A stretch of 64,000 nt of DNA from Nitrospira sp. UBA5698. GTDB lineage: Bacteria; Nitrospirota; Nitrospiria; Nitrospirales; Nitrospiraceae. Below are positions 51,183-59,999 of this stretch, piece after piece (position 1 is the stretch's first letter; every line of letters begins with the position of its first letter). The stretch covers positions 10,255 through 74,254 of the forward strand of contig DIHK01000026.1 in the NCBI GenBank assembly GCA_002420115.1. Direction: 5' to 3'. The notes below the pieces were generated by a model. That model saw only the letters and a list, made by a program, of their open reading frames with translations. It searched no databases and was not told where the DNA came from. The position numbers were made by a program, and so were the translations under genes.

Positions 51183-51959
51183 CTAGGGTTTTGAAGGCTT
51201 GGAGGGAGCTGATGCGGCTGGTGCAGCGGCCGCTGGAGAAGGCTCAGGGTTTTTCTTGGCCTCAATGACCTTCACTCGCACTGCAGATTCGCTCGTGAGC
51301 GGAGAGTTGGGGTAGGTCTTCATGAGTTCCTGGTAATGCTTCAAGGCCTCGTCTGGTTTCGACCTGTTCTCTTCAAGCCGAGCGACTTCAAATAGCGCAT
51401 AGTCCCGATTCATCGCTCCAGGCAGATCGAGTATCGAGGAGTACGCGTTGGCTGCCTGGTCGAGATCTTTTTTCAGCAGAAAGGCATACCCTAGCTTTTG
51501 ATACACCAGTCCGAGGAGCGATGTGTTTGAGGCATAGGTGGAGGTAAATCGTTGGTAGGCCTCGATTGCCGAGTCCACCTCGTTTGCTTGAAGGTACGCA
51601 TTTCCCAGACTGAATTGTACAAGTGGGGCTGTTGGGGTACGTGGATACTCTTCAAGTACGCGCTTATACAATGTAATAGCTTCTTTGAGGTTATTCGCCG
51701 TTTTTTGTGAGTCGGTGGAAGGCCGCGTAAACAGGAGAAGCGTCGCTTCTCGCTCAAGTTCTTGAGCCTTGCTGGCGTTCTGTTCCTCGTACCAGAACAA
51801 TCCCCAAAGGCCCATTCCCATCAGGAGTAGTAGCACAAATCCGACAATTAACGACCATCGATAGCTCCTGAGCCCCATCAGCCAGTGCTCAAGCCCGCTC
51901 ACGAGCTGTTCTTCACCAACCGGCAAGGTACGAGGTGGAACTTTTATTCGGTACGTCAT
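51183..51959 (-). CDS. Membrane-anchored TPR protein (YfgM/BamD-like)
   Basis: 258 aa from ATG 51959; a TTG at 51983 is an upstream alternative with better ribosome-site spacing (AAGGAG lies just inside). One transmembrane helix (WSLIVGFVLLLLMGMGLWGL, about 35-55) puts the helical-repeat part in the periplasm: AITLYKRVLEEYPRTPTAPL, AIEAYQRFTSTYASNTSLLG and ALKHYQELMKTYPNSPLTSE. The tail is Pro/Ala/Ser-rich low complexity. YfgM-type proteins interact with SecYEG-associated periplasmic chaperones; BamD-like ones assist outer-membrane insertion. Assignment is by architecture only. Divergent from bioF. Confidence 0.75.
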   Translation of the reverse strand: MTYRIKVPPRTLPVGEEQLVSGLEHWLMGLRSYRWSLIVGFVLLLLMGMGLWGLFWYEEQNASKAQELEREATLLLFTRPSTDSQKTANNLKEAITLYKRVLEEYPRTPTAPLVQFSLGNAYLQANEVDSAIEAYQRFTSTYASNTSLLGLVYQKLGYAFLLKKDLDQAANAYSSILDLPGAMNRDYALFEVARLEENRSKPDEALKHYQELMKTYPNSPLTSESAVRVKVIEAKKNPEPSPAAAAPAASAPSKPSKP

Positions 51960-52109
51960 CGGACCCCATGTACTCCTTTGCAAATCAAGACTGGCTTTCT
52001 GTCACAGAACCGTTGTTTTATACTGAAGGCTGGCGCACCTTGTCAATGGAATCGGAATGCAGAGGGAGGAGGAAGCCTCTCTCGTAACCGACTCGATCGG
52101 AGAATCTCG

Positions 52110-53282
52110 TTGTCGACTGATCAATTTCGCGCCTCACTCCAACAACTTACCGATCAATCATTGAGGCGCTCGCTGTTTCCATTGGAGTCCGCGACAGGAC
52201 CGATCGTGAACCATGGCGGACGTGCGGTGATCTTGCTTTCGTCCAACGATTATCTTGGTCTCTCCACACATCCCCAGGTAATTCAGGCTGCTATTGAAGC
52301 GACGGAACGATATGGAACGGGATCCGGCTCGTCGAGACTGGTCAGCGGTACGCTTCCTCCCCATACCGCTCTTGAGAATGCGCTGGCGAAGTTTAAAGGG
52401 GCAGATGCATCGTTGGTATTCGGGGCTGGATACCTCGCCAACATCGGCGTGATTCCAAATCTTGTCGGCCGGGGTGATCTTATTTTTGCGGACCGGTTGT
52501 GCCATGCCAGTCTGATTGATGGCTGCCGATTAAGTCAGGCCGATTTCCGGGTCTTTCGGCACGGTGATTGTGCGCATCTCGAAGCACTTCTGCGACGGCG
52601 GGCCAGCAATCGTCGCACCCTGATCATCACAGAAGGCCTGTTCAGTATGGACGGCGATGTGGCGCCGCTGGCCGAATTGGTGGTGCTCGCTGAACGATAC
52701 GATGCGATGGTGTATGTGGATGATGCTCATGGAACTGGCATCATGGGAGCCACTGGTCGTGGCACGATCGAGCGGTTCGGTCTGGAGCGGAGAATCCCCT
52801 TTCATATGGGAACACTCAGCAAAGCACTCGGCAGTTATGGGGCGTATGTCGTTGGATCCAATGAGTTTGTGCAGTATTTACTGAACAAAGCCAGATCCTT
52901 CATTTTTACCACGGCGCTTCCTCCTGCCATCGCAGCGGCGGCCTCAGCTGCCATTACCATTGTTGAGCGGGAGCCGGACCGACGAGATCGGCTTTGGGCG
53001 AATCGCCAATATTTGTTCGACGGGCTTAGGAACCACGGGTTTCGTCTGACGCCAACCGTTAGTCCCATTCTCCCGGTTCTCATCGGCGATGCAGCCCAAG
53101 CCTCCGCGTTTGCGGATCGCCTTCTCGCCCACGGAGTATACGCTCCTGCCATTCGACCACCTACAGTGCCAGACGGTACGAGCCGGATCCGGTTCACAGT
53201 GACTGCAGCGCACACCATGGACCAACTTGATGAAGCCCTGCTGGCCGTGATGCTCGCCGGTCGTGAAACAGGCCTCCTCTAA
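52110..53282 (+). CDS. bioF: 8-amino-7-oxononanoate synthase
   Basis: 390 aa from a TTG at 52110, seven bases after GGAG; the frame is open to 51885 but that region overlaps the divergent gene and shows no conserved sequence. Alpha-oxoamine synthase family, PLP-dependent. VILLSSNDYLGLSTHP, GTGSGSSRLVSGTLPPHTAL, YVDDAHGTGIMG and the Schiff-base lysine in HMGTLSKALGSYG are all present. It condenses pimeloyl-ACP/CoA with alanine in biotin synthesis. Kbl (2-amino-3-ketobutyrate CoA ligase) is the closest alternative, but no tdh is nearby. Other bio genes are absent from the window. Confidence 0.9.
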   Translation: MSTDQFRASLQQLTDQSLRRSLFPLESATGPIVNHGGRAVILLSSNDYLGLSTHPQVIQAAIEATERYGTGSGSSRLVSGTLPPHTALENALAKFKGADASLVFGAGYLANIGVIPNLVGRGDLIFADRLCHASLIDGCRLSQADFRVFRHGDCAHLEALLRRRASNRRTLIITEGLFSMDGDVAPLAELVVLAERYDAMVYVDDAHGTGIMGATGRGTIERFGLERRIPFHMGTLSKALGSYGAYVVGSNEFVQYLLNKARSFIFTTALPPAIAAAASAAITIVEREPDRRDRLWANRQYLFDGLRNHGFRLTPTVSPILPVLIGDAAQASAFADRLLAHGVYAPAIRPPTVPDGTSRIRFTVTAAHTMDQLDEALLAVMLAGRETGLL

Positions 53283-53399
53283 CTTGCTCCTCGCTGCGTG
53301 GCGCCTTCCGGCTATTTTCTTGCTTTCAGGCAGTGCTGTGGCATGATGCACAGGGTGTTTCCATCCTCGCTATAACCCATTTACCAGGGGTCACATGGA

Positions 53400-54458
53400 A
53401 TGGATATTTCCAAGCTGCTGACGTTCTCGGTCAAGGAAGGCGCGTCCGATTGTCATATCAGTGCGGGTGAGCCCCCGATGATCCGTATTCATGGTGATCT
53501 CAAAAAACTTGACCATCCTCCGCTGACGCCCGATGAAACACACGCGTTGATCTACGACATGATGAACGACGCGCAACGGAAGTCCTTCGAGGAAAAACGC
53601 GAATGTGACTTTTCCTTTGAGCTTGGGGACATCGCACGGTTCCGAGTCAACGTGTTTGTCCAGCAGCGAGGGCTCGGCGCTGTGTTCCGAAATATTCCAA
53701 CGACGATTCTTCCGTTGGAGAAGCTCGGCATGCCGCCGATTCTGAGGCAACTCTGTGATAAGGAGAAAGGCTTGATTTTGGTGACCGGACCGACAGGATC
53801 CGGTAAGTCGACGACGCTGGCCGCGATGGTGGACTATCTGAACAATACGTTCGAAGGTCATATCATTACGATTGAAGATCCGATCGAGTTTGTCCATAAA
53901 TCCAAGAAGTGTCTGGTCAATCAACGCGAACTCGGTGTGCACACCCTGTCCTTTGCCAATGCTCTGAAGTCGGCGCTACGTGAAGATCCGGACATTGTGC
54001 TGGTAGGAGAAATGCGGGACTTGGAGACCATTCAACTGGCATTGACCGCGGCGGAAACCGGACACTTAGTTTTTGGCACCCTGCACACGTCAAGCGCGCC
54101 AAAGACGATCGATCGCATCATCGACGCGTTCCCGCCGGCACAACAGGCGCAGATCAGGACACAGCTTTCTGAAGCCTTGGAAGCGGTGCTCACTCAGACC
54201 CTCCTGAAGAAGAAAACCGGCGGGCGGGTCGCCGCGTTAGAAATCATGGTGGCGACGACGGCCGTACGGAACCTGATTCGTGAAGCGAAGTTGCATCAAA
54301 TCCCGGGCATCATGCAGGCGAGTCAAAAAGACGGGATGCAAACGATGGACATGGCCTTGGTTGATCTTGCGACACGTGGAGTCGTGCATAAGGCAGAAGC
54401 ACAGTCGCGTAGCATGAATCCGAATCTGTTTGGGGCGTCGGTGGCGGGAGCGGCGTAA
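53400..54458 (+). CDS. pilT: Type IV pilus retraction ATPase PilT
   Basis: 352 aa. The N-terminal PAS-like part (DCHISAGEPPMIRIHGDLKK) precedes Walker A GPTGSGKST (130-138), the Asp box TIEDPIEFVH, Walker B DIVLVGEMRD, and the His box GHLVFGTLHT. The C-terminal part has RNLIREAKLHQIPGIMQ, close to the AIRNLIRE motif needed for retraction. The hexamer powers pilus disassembly at the inner membrane base. Followed after 20 bases by a paralogous pilU-like gene, a pair known from other pilus systems. The pilin gene is 12 kb away on the other strand. Confidence 0.95.
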   Translation: MDISKLLTFSVKEGASDCHISAGEPPMIRIHGDLKKLDHPPLTPDETHALIYDMMNDAQRKSFEEKRECDFSFELGDIARFRVNVFVQQRGLGAVFRNIPTTILPLEKLGMPPILRQLCDKEKGLILVTGPTGSGKSTTLAAMVDYLNNTFEGHIITIEDPIEFVHKSKKCLVNQRELGVHTLSFANALKSALREDPDIVLVGEMRDLETIQLALTAAETGHLVFGTLHTSSAPKTIDRIIDAFPPAQQAQIRTQLSEALEAVLTQTLLKKKTGGRVAALEIMVATTAVRNLIREAKLHQIPGIMQASQKDGMQTMDMALVDLATRGVVHKAEAQSRSMNPNLFGASVAGAA

Positions 54459-54478
54459 GACCATAGCGACGGCGGAGT

Positions 54479-55663
54479 ATGAGCATGGATGTTCGAAGTC
54501 TCTTAAAAGTCATGGTGGAACGCGAAGCGTCCGACTTGTATTTGACCATCGACGCTCCGCCGATTTATCGGGTTCATGGAGCAACCCAGCAGACGGAGGC
54601 ACCGCCGTTTACAAATGAGCAGCTTGAAGCGCTGGCCTTGGCGCTCATGCGCGGGCAACAGCGGAGCGAATTCGAAGAAAAAATGGAGATGAACCTGGCG
54701 TTGTATTACAAGGAACTTGGACGGTTTCGCGTCAACATCTTCAGACAGAAGGGCAATGTCGGGCTGGTGTTTCGACATATCAAGGCGGAAATCCAGACGG
54801 TCGAGCAGCTCCAACTTCCTCCGATCGTCAAAGATATCGCGATGACCAAACGCGGCTTAGTACTGGTTGTCGGTGCGACCGGTTCCGGAAAATCGACGAC
54901 GTTGGCGGCGATGATCGATCACCGCAATACCATTTACCCGGGCCATATCATTACCGTCGAGGATCCAATTGAGTTCGTCCACCAGCATAAACAATCGCTC
55001 ATCACACAGCGGGAGGTCGGGTTTGATACCTTGACGTTCCAGAACGCGCTCAAAAATACGCTCCGGCAGGCTCCGGATGTCATTCTGATCGGCGAGGTGC
55101 GGGATACGGAGACGATGGAAGCTGCGATCACTTTTGCCGAGACCGGCCACCTGTGCATTGCTACGCTGCACTCCAACAACGCCAATCAAGCGATCGAACG
55201 AATCATGAACTTTTTCCCGGTCGAACGTCATGCCCAGATCTATTTGCAACTTTCCTTGAATTTGCGGGCGGTTGTTTCGCAACGGCTGATCCCGTCGTTG
55301 GATGGGAAACGGGTGCCGGCGTTAGAAATCATGATGGACACACCACGTGTGAAAGACTTGATCAAGAAGGCCGAGATCGATACCTTGAAGGAAGCCATGG
55401 AGCAAGGAACAGATGAAGGGTGTCAGACCTTCGACTATGTCTTGTTTCAGCTGTATAAGGCGAACAAGATTTCATTGGAGCAGGCCCTGATTAATGCCGA
55501 TAGTGCGAACAATCTTCGCTTGAAGATCAAGCTTGAAGGACTCAAAGGTGATGAGGCTGTGAACGCGCTCCTTGATAAGCAGCCAGGAACAGGTCCAGGT
55601 GCGGATGCCTTCAAAATCCAGGGCGGTCCCTCCGGGAACGTCACCCCCTTCCGAAAACGATAG
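54479..55663 (+). CDS. PilT/PilU-family pilus retraction ATPase
   Basis: 394 aa paralogue of the upstream PilT. Walker A GATGSGKST (132-140), Asp box TVEDPIEFVH, Walker B DVILIGEVRD, His box GHLCIATLHSNN; the LHSNN version and the Q/G-rich tail (about 365-394) resemble PilU. The motif VKDLIKKAEIDTLKEAMEQ replaces the PilT retraction motif. PilU usually needs PilT for activity and boosts force. ATG 54479 follows pilT by 20 bases, so an operon is near certain. Symbol withheld because PilT2 is also possible. Confidence 0.9.
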   Translation: MSMDVRSLLKVMVEREASDLYLTIDAPPIYRVHGATQQTEAPPFTNEQLEALALALMRGQQRSEFEEKMEMNLALYYKELGRFRVNIFRQKGNVGLVFRHIKAEIQTVEQLQLPPIVKDIAMTKRGLVLVVGATGSGKSTTLAAMIDHRNTIYPGHIITVEDPIEFVHQHKQSLITQREVGFDTLTFQNALKNTLRQAPDVILIGEVRDTETMEAAITFAETGHLCIATLHSNNANQAIERIMNFFPVERHAQIYLQLSLNLRAVVSQRLIPSLDGKRVPALEIMMDTPRVKDLIKKAEIDTLKEAMEQGTDEGCQTFDYVLFQLYKANKISLEQALINADSANNLRLKIKLEGLKGDEAVNALLDKQPGTGPGADAFKIQGGPSGNVTPFRKR

Positions 55664-55742
55664 GAATTCTGACTCCCCTCTCACGCGCTCTCACGCTTGC
55701 CGACGGATGATCCAGGATGCTGCCCCAGTAGGCGACATTCCG

Positions 55743-56243
55743 CTAGTGTTGGGCAGTTTGCCGCTCAAGATACGCTGCAATCTGTTCAAGGGCTAATGCG
55801 CTGAGTTTGGAGCCATACCAGGTCGGCATGGTGTGCTCCGGGTACCCTGGGACCACAAAACGCTGCGGGTCCAACACAGATTCCACGATATACTCATGGA
55901 CCGTCCTGGCCTCTCCCCGGTAGGCCGGATCCGTAAGTCGTTGTGTGCCGGTTGTGCCAAGTATCAAGGGCGGTCCAACGTGGCCGTTGGCTCCTGGAAT
56001 GCCAGGGATGACGTGGCAGACTGCGCAGCCGGCCCGTGTGAATAGGTCACTGAAAGATTCCTCCCCTGTTACCAATGGCACTTTGTCTGGTGTGAGCCGT
56101 GCTTCTGCTGTCTTGTTTGGTGTCGCTTGTGGCGATGGGGCTCGAAAGGCCCAGATCACCGACAAGCAGATCAACGCGATTGCCGTCCATACGACAGCCG
56201 GTTTGGGTGATCGTGGTTCAGGTTTTAGTGGAGAGGATTCCAA
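55743..56243 (-). CDS. Membrane-anchored c-type cytochrome
   Basis: 166 aa beginning at a TTG (56243), the only plausible start before the membrane segment. A single hydrophobic helix (VVWTAIALICLSVIWAF, about 17-33) anchors the protein or acts as a signal. The haem site is C73-A-V-C76-H77, with Met139 in HTMPTWYG a likely sixth ligand and GHVGPPLILGT typical of class I monohaem cytochromes. It would carry electrons on the periplasmic side. The partner oxidase or reductase is not in the window. On the same strand as the YidB-family gene upstream with a hairpin between them. Confidence 0.82.
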   Translation of the reverse strand: MESSPLKPEPRSPKPAVVWTAIALICLSVIWAFRAPSPQATPNKTAEARLTPDKVPLVTGEESFSDLFTRAGCAVCHVIPGIPGANGHVGPPLILGTTGTQRLTDPAYRGEARTVHEYIVESVLDPQRFVVPGYPEHTMPTWYGSKLSALALEQIAAYLERQTAQH

Positions 56244-56270
56244 AGCCTATATAAAGAAGACGAGGTTGTG

Positions 56271-56308
56271 TGTCCCGATAATCAGGCTGTGTTCCGACTA
56301 TCGGGACA
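56271..56308. repeat. Inverted repeat between YidB-family and cytochrome genes
   Basis: TGTCCCGATA (56271-56280) pairs perfectly with TATCGGGACA (56299-56308), an 18-base loop between. On the minus strand it lies 20 bases after the YidB-family stop and 28 before the cytochrome start. There is no T-run, so a classical terminator is unlikely; an attenuating or mRNA-stabilising hairpin, or a protein-binding site, is possible. Confidence 0.6.
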
Positions 56309-56327
56309 AGCTAAGATCTGTCCGTTA

Positions 56328-56726
56328 TTACCCTTGGACCAACTTGAGGAGCTGCTCCAACGGACCGGCCTCGATCTTGCCGTTAGGAGTTAATTTGTCG
56401 ACCAGGTTTGGGAGGAGGTCAGACAATTGTGAGCTTACGTCTTGGGGAGATAACCCGGCTTTACCGGCGAGTTGATTGAGCAGATCGCTCCCTAATCCTT
56501 GCTCGATCTGTTGCGGCGACGCCGGCAGATTCTGCCCCGTACTCACCCACGAATTGACAATCTCACCCAATCCGTTCTTCTGAAAAGCTTGAACCAGTCC
56601 AGCAAGTCCACCGAGACTGCTGTTGTTTCCAAGTAAACTGGTGACGGCTTGCAGCAGTGGGTTTTGCCCACTTTGTCCGCCAAGAAGACCGCCGACAACT
56701 TGTCCCATTTGATCCATCAACCCCAT
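56328..56726 (-). CDS. YidB family (DUF937-like) protein
   Basis: 132 aa from ATG 56726, with GGAGG eight bases upstream; a further in-frame start at 56741 is less well placed. The sequence starts MGLMDQMGQVVGGLLGG and contains LLQAVTSLLGNNSSLGGLAG, GEIVNSWVSTGQNLPASPQQ and PNLVDKLTPNGKIE, the conserved blocks of the YidB/DUF937 family. The molecular role of the family is not established; it is found widely as a small cytoplasmic protein of proteobacteria and others. No membrane helix. Confidence 0.85.
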   Translation of the reverse strand: MGLMDQMGQVVGGLLGGQSGQNPLLQAVTSLLGNNSSLGGLAGLVQAFQKNGLGEIVNSWVSTGQNLPASPQQIEQGLGSDLLNQLAGKAGLSPQDVSSQLSDLLPNLVDKLTPNGKIEAGPLEQLLKLVQG

Positions 56727-56781
56727 AATCCGTACCTCCATGAGTCAATCGTGATGTGTGTGTGAATTCCATATCCATGGT

Positions 56782-56815
56782 CATGCCACGTACGTGATGT
56801 ACCATAGGTGGCATG
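56782..56815. repeat. Nested palindrome in the divergent YidB/beta-barrel region
   Basis: CATGCCAC (56782-56789) mirrors GTGGCATG (56808-56815), with a second GTAC...GTAC pair inside (56790-56802). The site lies about 55 bases upstream of the YidB-family start, minus strand, and 200 upstream of the beta-barrel gene. It looks like an operator or small hairpin; nothing identifies the binder. Confidence 0.4.
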
Positions 56816-56969
56816 CAGAGTCCAAGTGGGAATCAGCTGGTGAGCGCGAGGGATTCGATTATCATGCAGAGGTCTTGTAGGTTTCCGAATTCATGAGGTT
56901 TTATCACGATGGAAACCGAATAATTAAAGTGCTGTGATGGGTGGCCCAGCCCTGGTGTTGAGCGGGGCC

Positions 56970-56996
56970 TTGCATGGACAAAACTTCTGGTATGAT
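56970..56996 (+). promoter_or_regulatory. Predicted extended -10 promoter for the beta-barrel-Slp-dioxygenase operon
   Basis: TGGTATGAT (56988-56996) is an extended -10 element (TGn plus TATGAT, five of six). TTGCAT at 56970-56975 is a possible -35 but with a short 15-base spacer. Start near 57003 would leave a very short leader with GGAGG (57005-57009) at its beginning. Confidence 0.45.
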
Positions 56997-57015
56997 GATT
57001 CAACGGAGGTCGAGG

Positions 57016-57657
57016 ATGGCAAATCACAGAATGAGTCTCATCAGCCTCTTTGCAATTGGGCTCGCCAGTATCAACGCGCTGGCGCTTCCGGTCTCGGCTG
57101 AAATGTACGTTGCCGGAACTGCGGGAGTAAACTTTGCGGATCGAATCAACAGTATTGCCGGAACAGGCAGCCAGGCCGGGGTGTCTGGCCCACTCGTTGA
57201 CTTTGATCTCCAAAACTCAATTACGTATGGGGCCAAAGTTGGATATTTCCCTGGTCATAGTTGGATAGGAATAGAGGGTGAAGTTCTCCATACGACCCCA
57301 CACATCAAGCAGCTGGACTCAGATCCGGGGATTCACATGCGGGTCACCACGGTCGGGGCCAATGTTATTGCACGATACCCAGGCCGAACGGTTCAGCCGT
57401 ACATTGGCGCCGGCATAGGAGCGGCGATCGCTCACATCGGCGAGACGCCCACCGTACGAAGTGACTCTGACGTGGCTGCAGCCTGGAATGTCCTGGCTGG
57501 TCTTCGCGCATTCGTGACACCAAAGATTGCGGTCTTCGGGGAGTATAAGTATATGGGAGCGACAGTGAAATTCGACCAAGCATTCGGTGATCTCGGTGGC
57601 TTCAGCGGCAACTACCGAGCACAACATATCCTTGGTGGTCTGTCGTATCATTTCTAG
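57016..57657 (+). CDS. Outer-membrane beta-barrel protein
   Basis: 213 aa from ATG 57016, set by GGAGG six bases upstream. A signal peptide ends near PVSA-EM. The mature part alternates polar and hydrophobic residues in strands with many glycines and ends in GGLSYHF, the C-terminal aromatic that BAM recognises. LDFDLQ-type loops and FVTPKIAVFGEYKYMGATVK fit the OmpA-like/OMP_b-brl eight-strand family. Role unknown: small porin, surface adhesion or scaffolding. First gene of a probable operon with the Slp lipoprotein, 9 bases downstream. Confidence 0.82.
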   Translation: MANHRMSLISLFAIGLASINALALPVSAEMYVAGTAGVNFADRINSIAGTGSQAGVSGPLVDFDLQNSITYGAKVGYFPGHSWIGIEGEVLHTTPHIKQLDSDPGIHMRVTTVGANVIARYPGRTVQPYIGAGIGAAIAHIGETPTVRSDSDVAAAWNVLAGLRAFVTPKIAVFGEYKYMGATVKFDQAFGDLGGFSGNYRAQHILGGLSYHF

Positions 57658-57666
57658 GAGAGGAGA

Positions 57667-58398
57667 ATGCGTATGGCACGAATGACGATGCTCGCTCCTC
57701 TGGTTGGTGGGGTGCTCATGTTTTCCGCTTGTGCGGAATCGATCCATCAAGTCCAACGTGATACGGAGTTGCTGGGAGTTCCACTGGGATTGGAACAGGA
57801 GATCGATGCCAGCGTCCGGTTTGCAGACTTAAAGAGAGCTTCCGGCGAATATGTCGGGCGAACGGTGATGGTCGGTGGGACCGTCATTCGCGCGAAACGG
57901 ACAGAGGCTGAAACGGAAGTGGAGGTTTTGCAACTCCCGACAGAGAAAGATGGTCCCCTTTCAGATGATCGTCTTCGGTCTGAGGGGCGGTTCCTTGCGG
58001 TTCGAGCAGCCTTTCTTGATCCGGCCAGCCTCCCACAAGGCACGCCTATTACCGTGATTGGTACCGTGAAAGGCGAGATCACCAGAGCACTTGATGAAAG
58101 CGACTATACCTATCCTGTTCTTGAGGTGAAACACATCATCGATTGGAACAGTATCGCCTCCCAGAGACGAAGGGATCGGAGTCCATACTACGGGGCGTAC
58201 TATCCACCATACGGGTACAGTGGGCTCTACCCCTATGGCGGTGCGTACGGTGGATATTGGGGAGGAGGACCATTTGGCGGCTATTACGGCGGCCGTGGAT
58301 TCTATGGACCCTCCCGAGGTTTTTCACCAGGCTCAGGGTCTTTTTCGTCCCCTCCGCCACCTCCGCGCGCGGTTCACCCACGGCTGAGAGGTAGGTAA
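57667..58398 (+). CDS. Slp-family outer-membrane lipoprotein with Gly/Tyr/Pro-rich tail
   Basis: 243 aa, GGAGAGGAG upstream. Signal peptide and lipobox FSA-C (C22) predict an outer-membrane lipoprotein. The Slp domain (about 45-165) includes YVGRTVMVGGTVIRAKRTEA and GTPITVIGTVKGEITRAL, characteristic of the starvation-inducible Slp/YeaY family. After NSIASQRRRDR the protein becomes low complexity, YYGAYYPPYGYSG and GGAYGGYWGGGPFGGYYGG, then a Pro-rich end; this tail is absent from E. coli Slp. Function of Slp is poorly known (stress, acid metabolite protection). Cotranscribed with its neighbours. Confidence 0.85.
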   Translation: MRMARMTMLAPLVGGVLMFSACAESIHQVQRDTELLGVPLGLEQEIDASVRFADLKRASGEYVGRTVMVGGTVIRAKRTEAETEVEVLQLPTEKDGPLSDDRLRSEGRFLAVRAAFLDPASLPQGTPITVIGTVKGEITRALDESDYTYPVLEVKHIIDWNSIASQRRRDRSPYYGAYYPPYGYSGLYPYGGAYGGYWGGGPFGGYYGGRGFYGPSRGFSPGSGSFSSPPPPPRAVHPRLRGR

Positions 58399-58428
58399 CT
58401 GCGGATGTAGGCGGAGAAGGCTGAACCG

Positions 58429-59163
58429 ATGAGCGAAGAGGATCCTCCTACCCAACCATACTACTCTCGCCGTGAAACCCTTGTCTGGGCGGGGGCGACC
58501 GGCGTCATCTGGCTGATGGCAGGAGTGCGAACCTCAACTCAAGCCGCTTCCGATACGTTCCATCCCCGTTGTCTTGTCAGACCTGTACAGACCGAGGGGC
58601 CCTATTTCATTGATGAACGTTTGCACCGATCTGACATTCGCACTGATCCAACCAACGAGAAGGTCGCAGTTGGTACACCGTTAGCCCTCACCTTTCATGT
58701 GTCTCGCAGTCATGCGGGCAACTGTCAGCCCCTATCTGATGCTCAAGTGGACATCTGGCATTGCGATGCGAAAGGACTCTATTCCGATGTCCGAGATCCT
58801 GGCTTTGACACAATCGGACAACAGTTTCTACGCGGATATCAGATGACCGATAGACAGGGGATCGCACGATTCCAAACGATCTACCCCGGCTGGTATCCGA
58901 TCAGGACCGTTCATATTCATTTCAAGATTCGCACTGCGCCGATGATTCGAAGAAGCTACGAGTTCACGTCACAGGTATACTTTCCCGATGCACTGACAGA
59001 CTACGTGCACAGGGCACTCCCCTACTCGTTGAATGGTCACCGCCGCGTGCGCAATCACCATGATGTCATCTTTCGTGACGGAGGTGAGCACCTAATGCTG
59101 GAGCCATCAGAAACGAACAACGGCTATACCGCAACCTTTCCGATCGCGCTGGTCACATCCTGA
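58429..59163 (+). CDS. Exported intradiol ring-cleavage dioxygenase
   Basis: 244 aa. The N-terminus SRRETLVWAGATGVIW resembles a Tat signal, so the enzyme is likely translocated folded with its metal. The catechol dioxygenase fold is indicated by PVQTEGPYFIDE, DAQVDIWHCDAKGLYSD and TIYPGWYPIRTVHIHFKI. The four Fe(III) ligands map to Tyr118, Tyr156, His162 and His164. These enzymes split catechol or protocatechuate type rings between the hydroxyls. No downstream beta-ketoadipate gene is near, and a periplasmic site fits use of external aromatics or siderophore-like catechols rather than central catabolism. Third gene of the operon after the Slp gene (30-base gap). Confidence 0.88.
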   Translation: MSEEDPPTQPYYSRRETLVWAGATGVIWLMAGVRTSTQAASDTFHPRCLVRPVQTEGPYFIDERLHRSDIRTDPTNEKVAVGTPLALTFHVSRSHAGNCQPLSDAQVDIWHCDAKGLYSDVRDPGFDTIGQQFLRGYQMTDRQGIARFQTIYPGWYPIRTVHIHFKIRTAPMIRRSYEFTSQVYFPDALTDYVHRALPYSLNGHRRVRNHHDVIFRDGGEHLMLEPSETNNGYTATFPIALVTS

Positions 59164-59258
59164 CCGCCATCCTGGGATGTTCTACGTATTGACGCATTCG
59201 TGCGGATCCCGATAGGCTCCATGTATTCATGCACGCTCTGCCTTAGGAGGACATACAC

Positions 59259-59984
59259 ATGAGACTATTCCGTGATGCCGGTCTGTTGACGTGCGCCCTG
59301 CTGGTTCCCTTCGCTGTGATCGCCGCACCCCCTCCGGAAGTAAAGGTCGATTACTCGGCTGACAGTATGATGGAAACTGAAGGCGGTATGACGATGAAGT
59401 CACGCATCTATCACACGGTCGATAAGGATCGAATGGAGATGGGTGGTTCGGACGGCATGGTCTCAATCATCCGGAAGGATAAGAAGGTTGTGTGGCAGTT
59501 GATGGGCAATATGTACATGGAAATGCCGATGGACCCCTCAACTGCATCAGGAATGGACGCCTTCGACATCGTGGAGCAGACTGAGGTCGGTCCGGACACC
59601 ATTAACGGTCTGAAGACCACCAAATCCAAGATCGTTGCAGTGAAGAAGGACGGCTCCGGAAAATTCGGCGGCTTCTTCTGGACCACAAAGGAGGGGATCA
59701 CCGTCAAGATGGATATGCTCTCGAAAGAGGGCGATAAGAAGATGCGCATGACGAGCGAACTGACGAATGTGAAGCTGGAAAAGCAGGACCCGGCACTCTT
59801 CGAGATTCCAGCCGGCTACACCAAGAACGATATGGGTGCCATGATGGGCGGCATGCCCAATATGGAAGAGTTGAAGAAGAATGCGCGACAGCAGAGACAA
59901 TCTCGTGAAAGCCAAGCCAAGGAAAGCTTGGGTGAGCAAATGCCTGACGTCAATAAGATGATGAAGGGGCTGTTTGGGAAGTAA
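59259..59984 (+). CDS. Exported DUF4412-like protein
   Basis: 241 aa; signal peptide to about VIA-AP. The body VKVDYSADSMMETEGGMTMK, VWQLMGNMYMEMPMD and DPALFEIPAGYTK resembles the DUF4412/LolA-like beta-rich domain found in periplasmic proteins that hold lipid or metal reporters. It is rich in methionine, notably YMEMPM and MGAMMGGMPNM (about 190-202), which might bind copper, but that is speculation. A charged, coil-like C-terminus follows. AGGAGG sits upstream of ATG 59259. The next gene starts 15 bases downstream and probably shares its transcript. Confidence 0.7.
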   Translation: MRLFRDAGLLTCALLVPFAVIAAPPPEVKVDYSADSMMETEGGMTMKSRIYHTVDKDRMEMGGSDGMVSIIRKDKKVVWQLMGNMYMEMPMDPSTASGMDAFDIVEQTEVGPDTINGLKTTKSKIVAVKKDGSGKFGGFFWTTKEGITVKMDMLSKEGDKKMRMTSELTNVKLEKQDPALFEIPAGYTKNDMGAMMGGMPNMEELKKNARQQRQSRESQAKESLGEQMPDVNKMMKGLFGK

Positions 59985-59999
59985 GGGAGGGTGTCACTG

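Noticed and set aside
52019..52024. TATACT as a -10 box for bioF
   Set aside because: No acceptable -35 at 16-18 bases; too weak to list as a promoter.
53391..53942. 183-residue open frame on the minus strand opposite pilT
   Set aside because: It mirrors the conserved pilT coding frame, has no ribosome site and no recognisable family; a shadow of codon bias.
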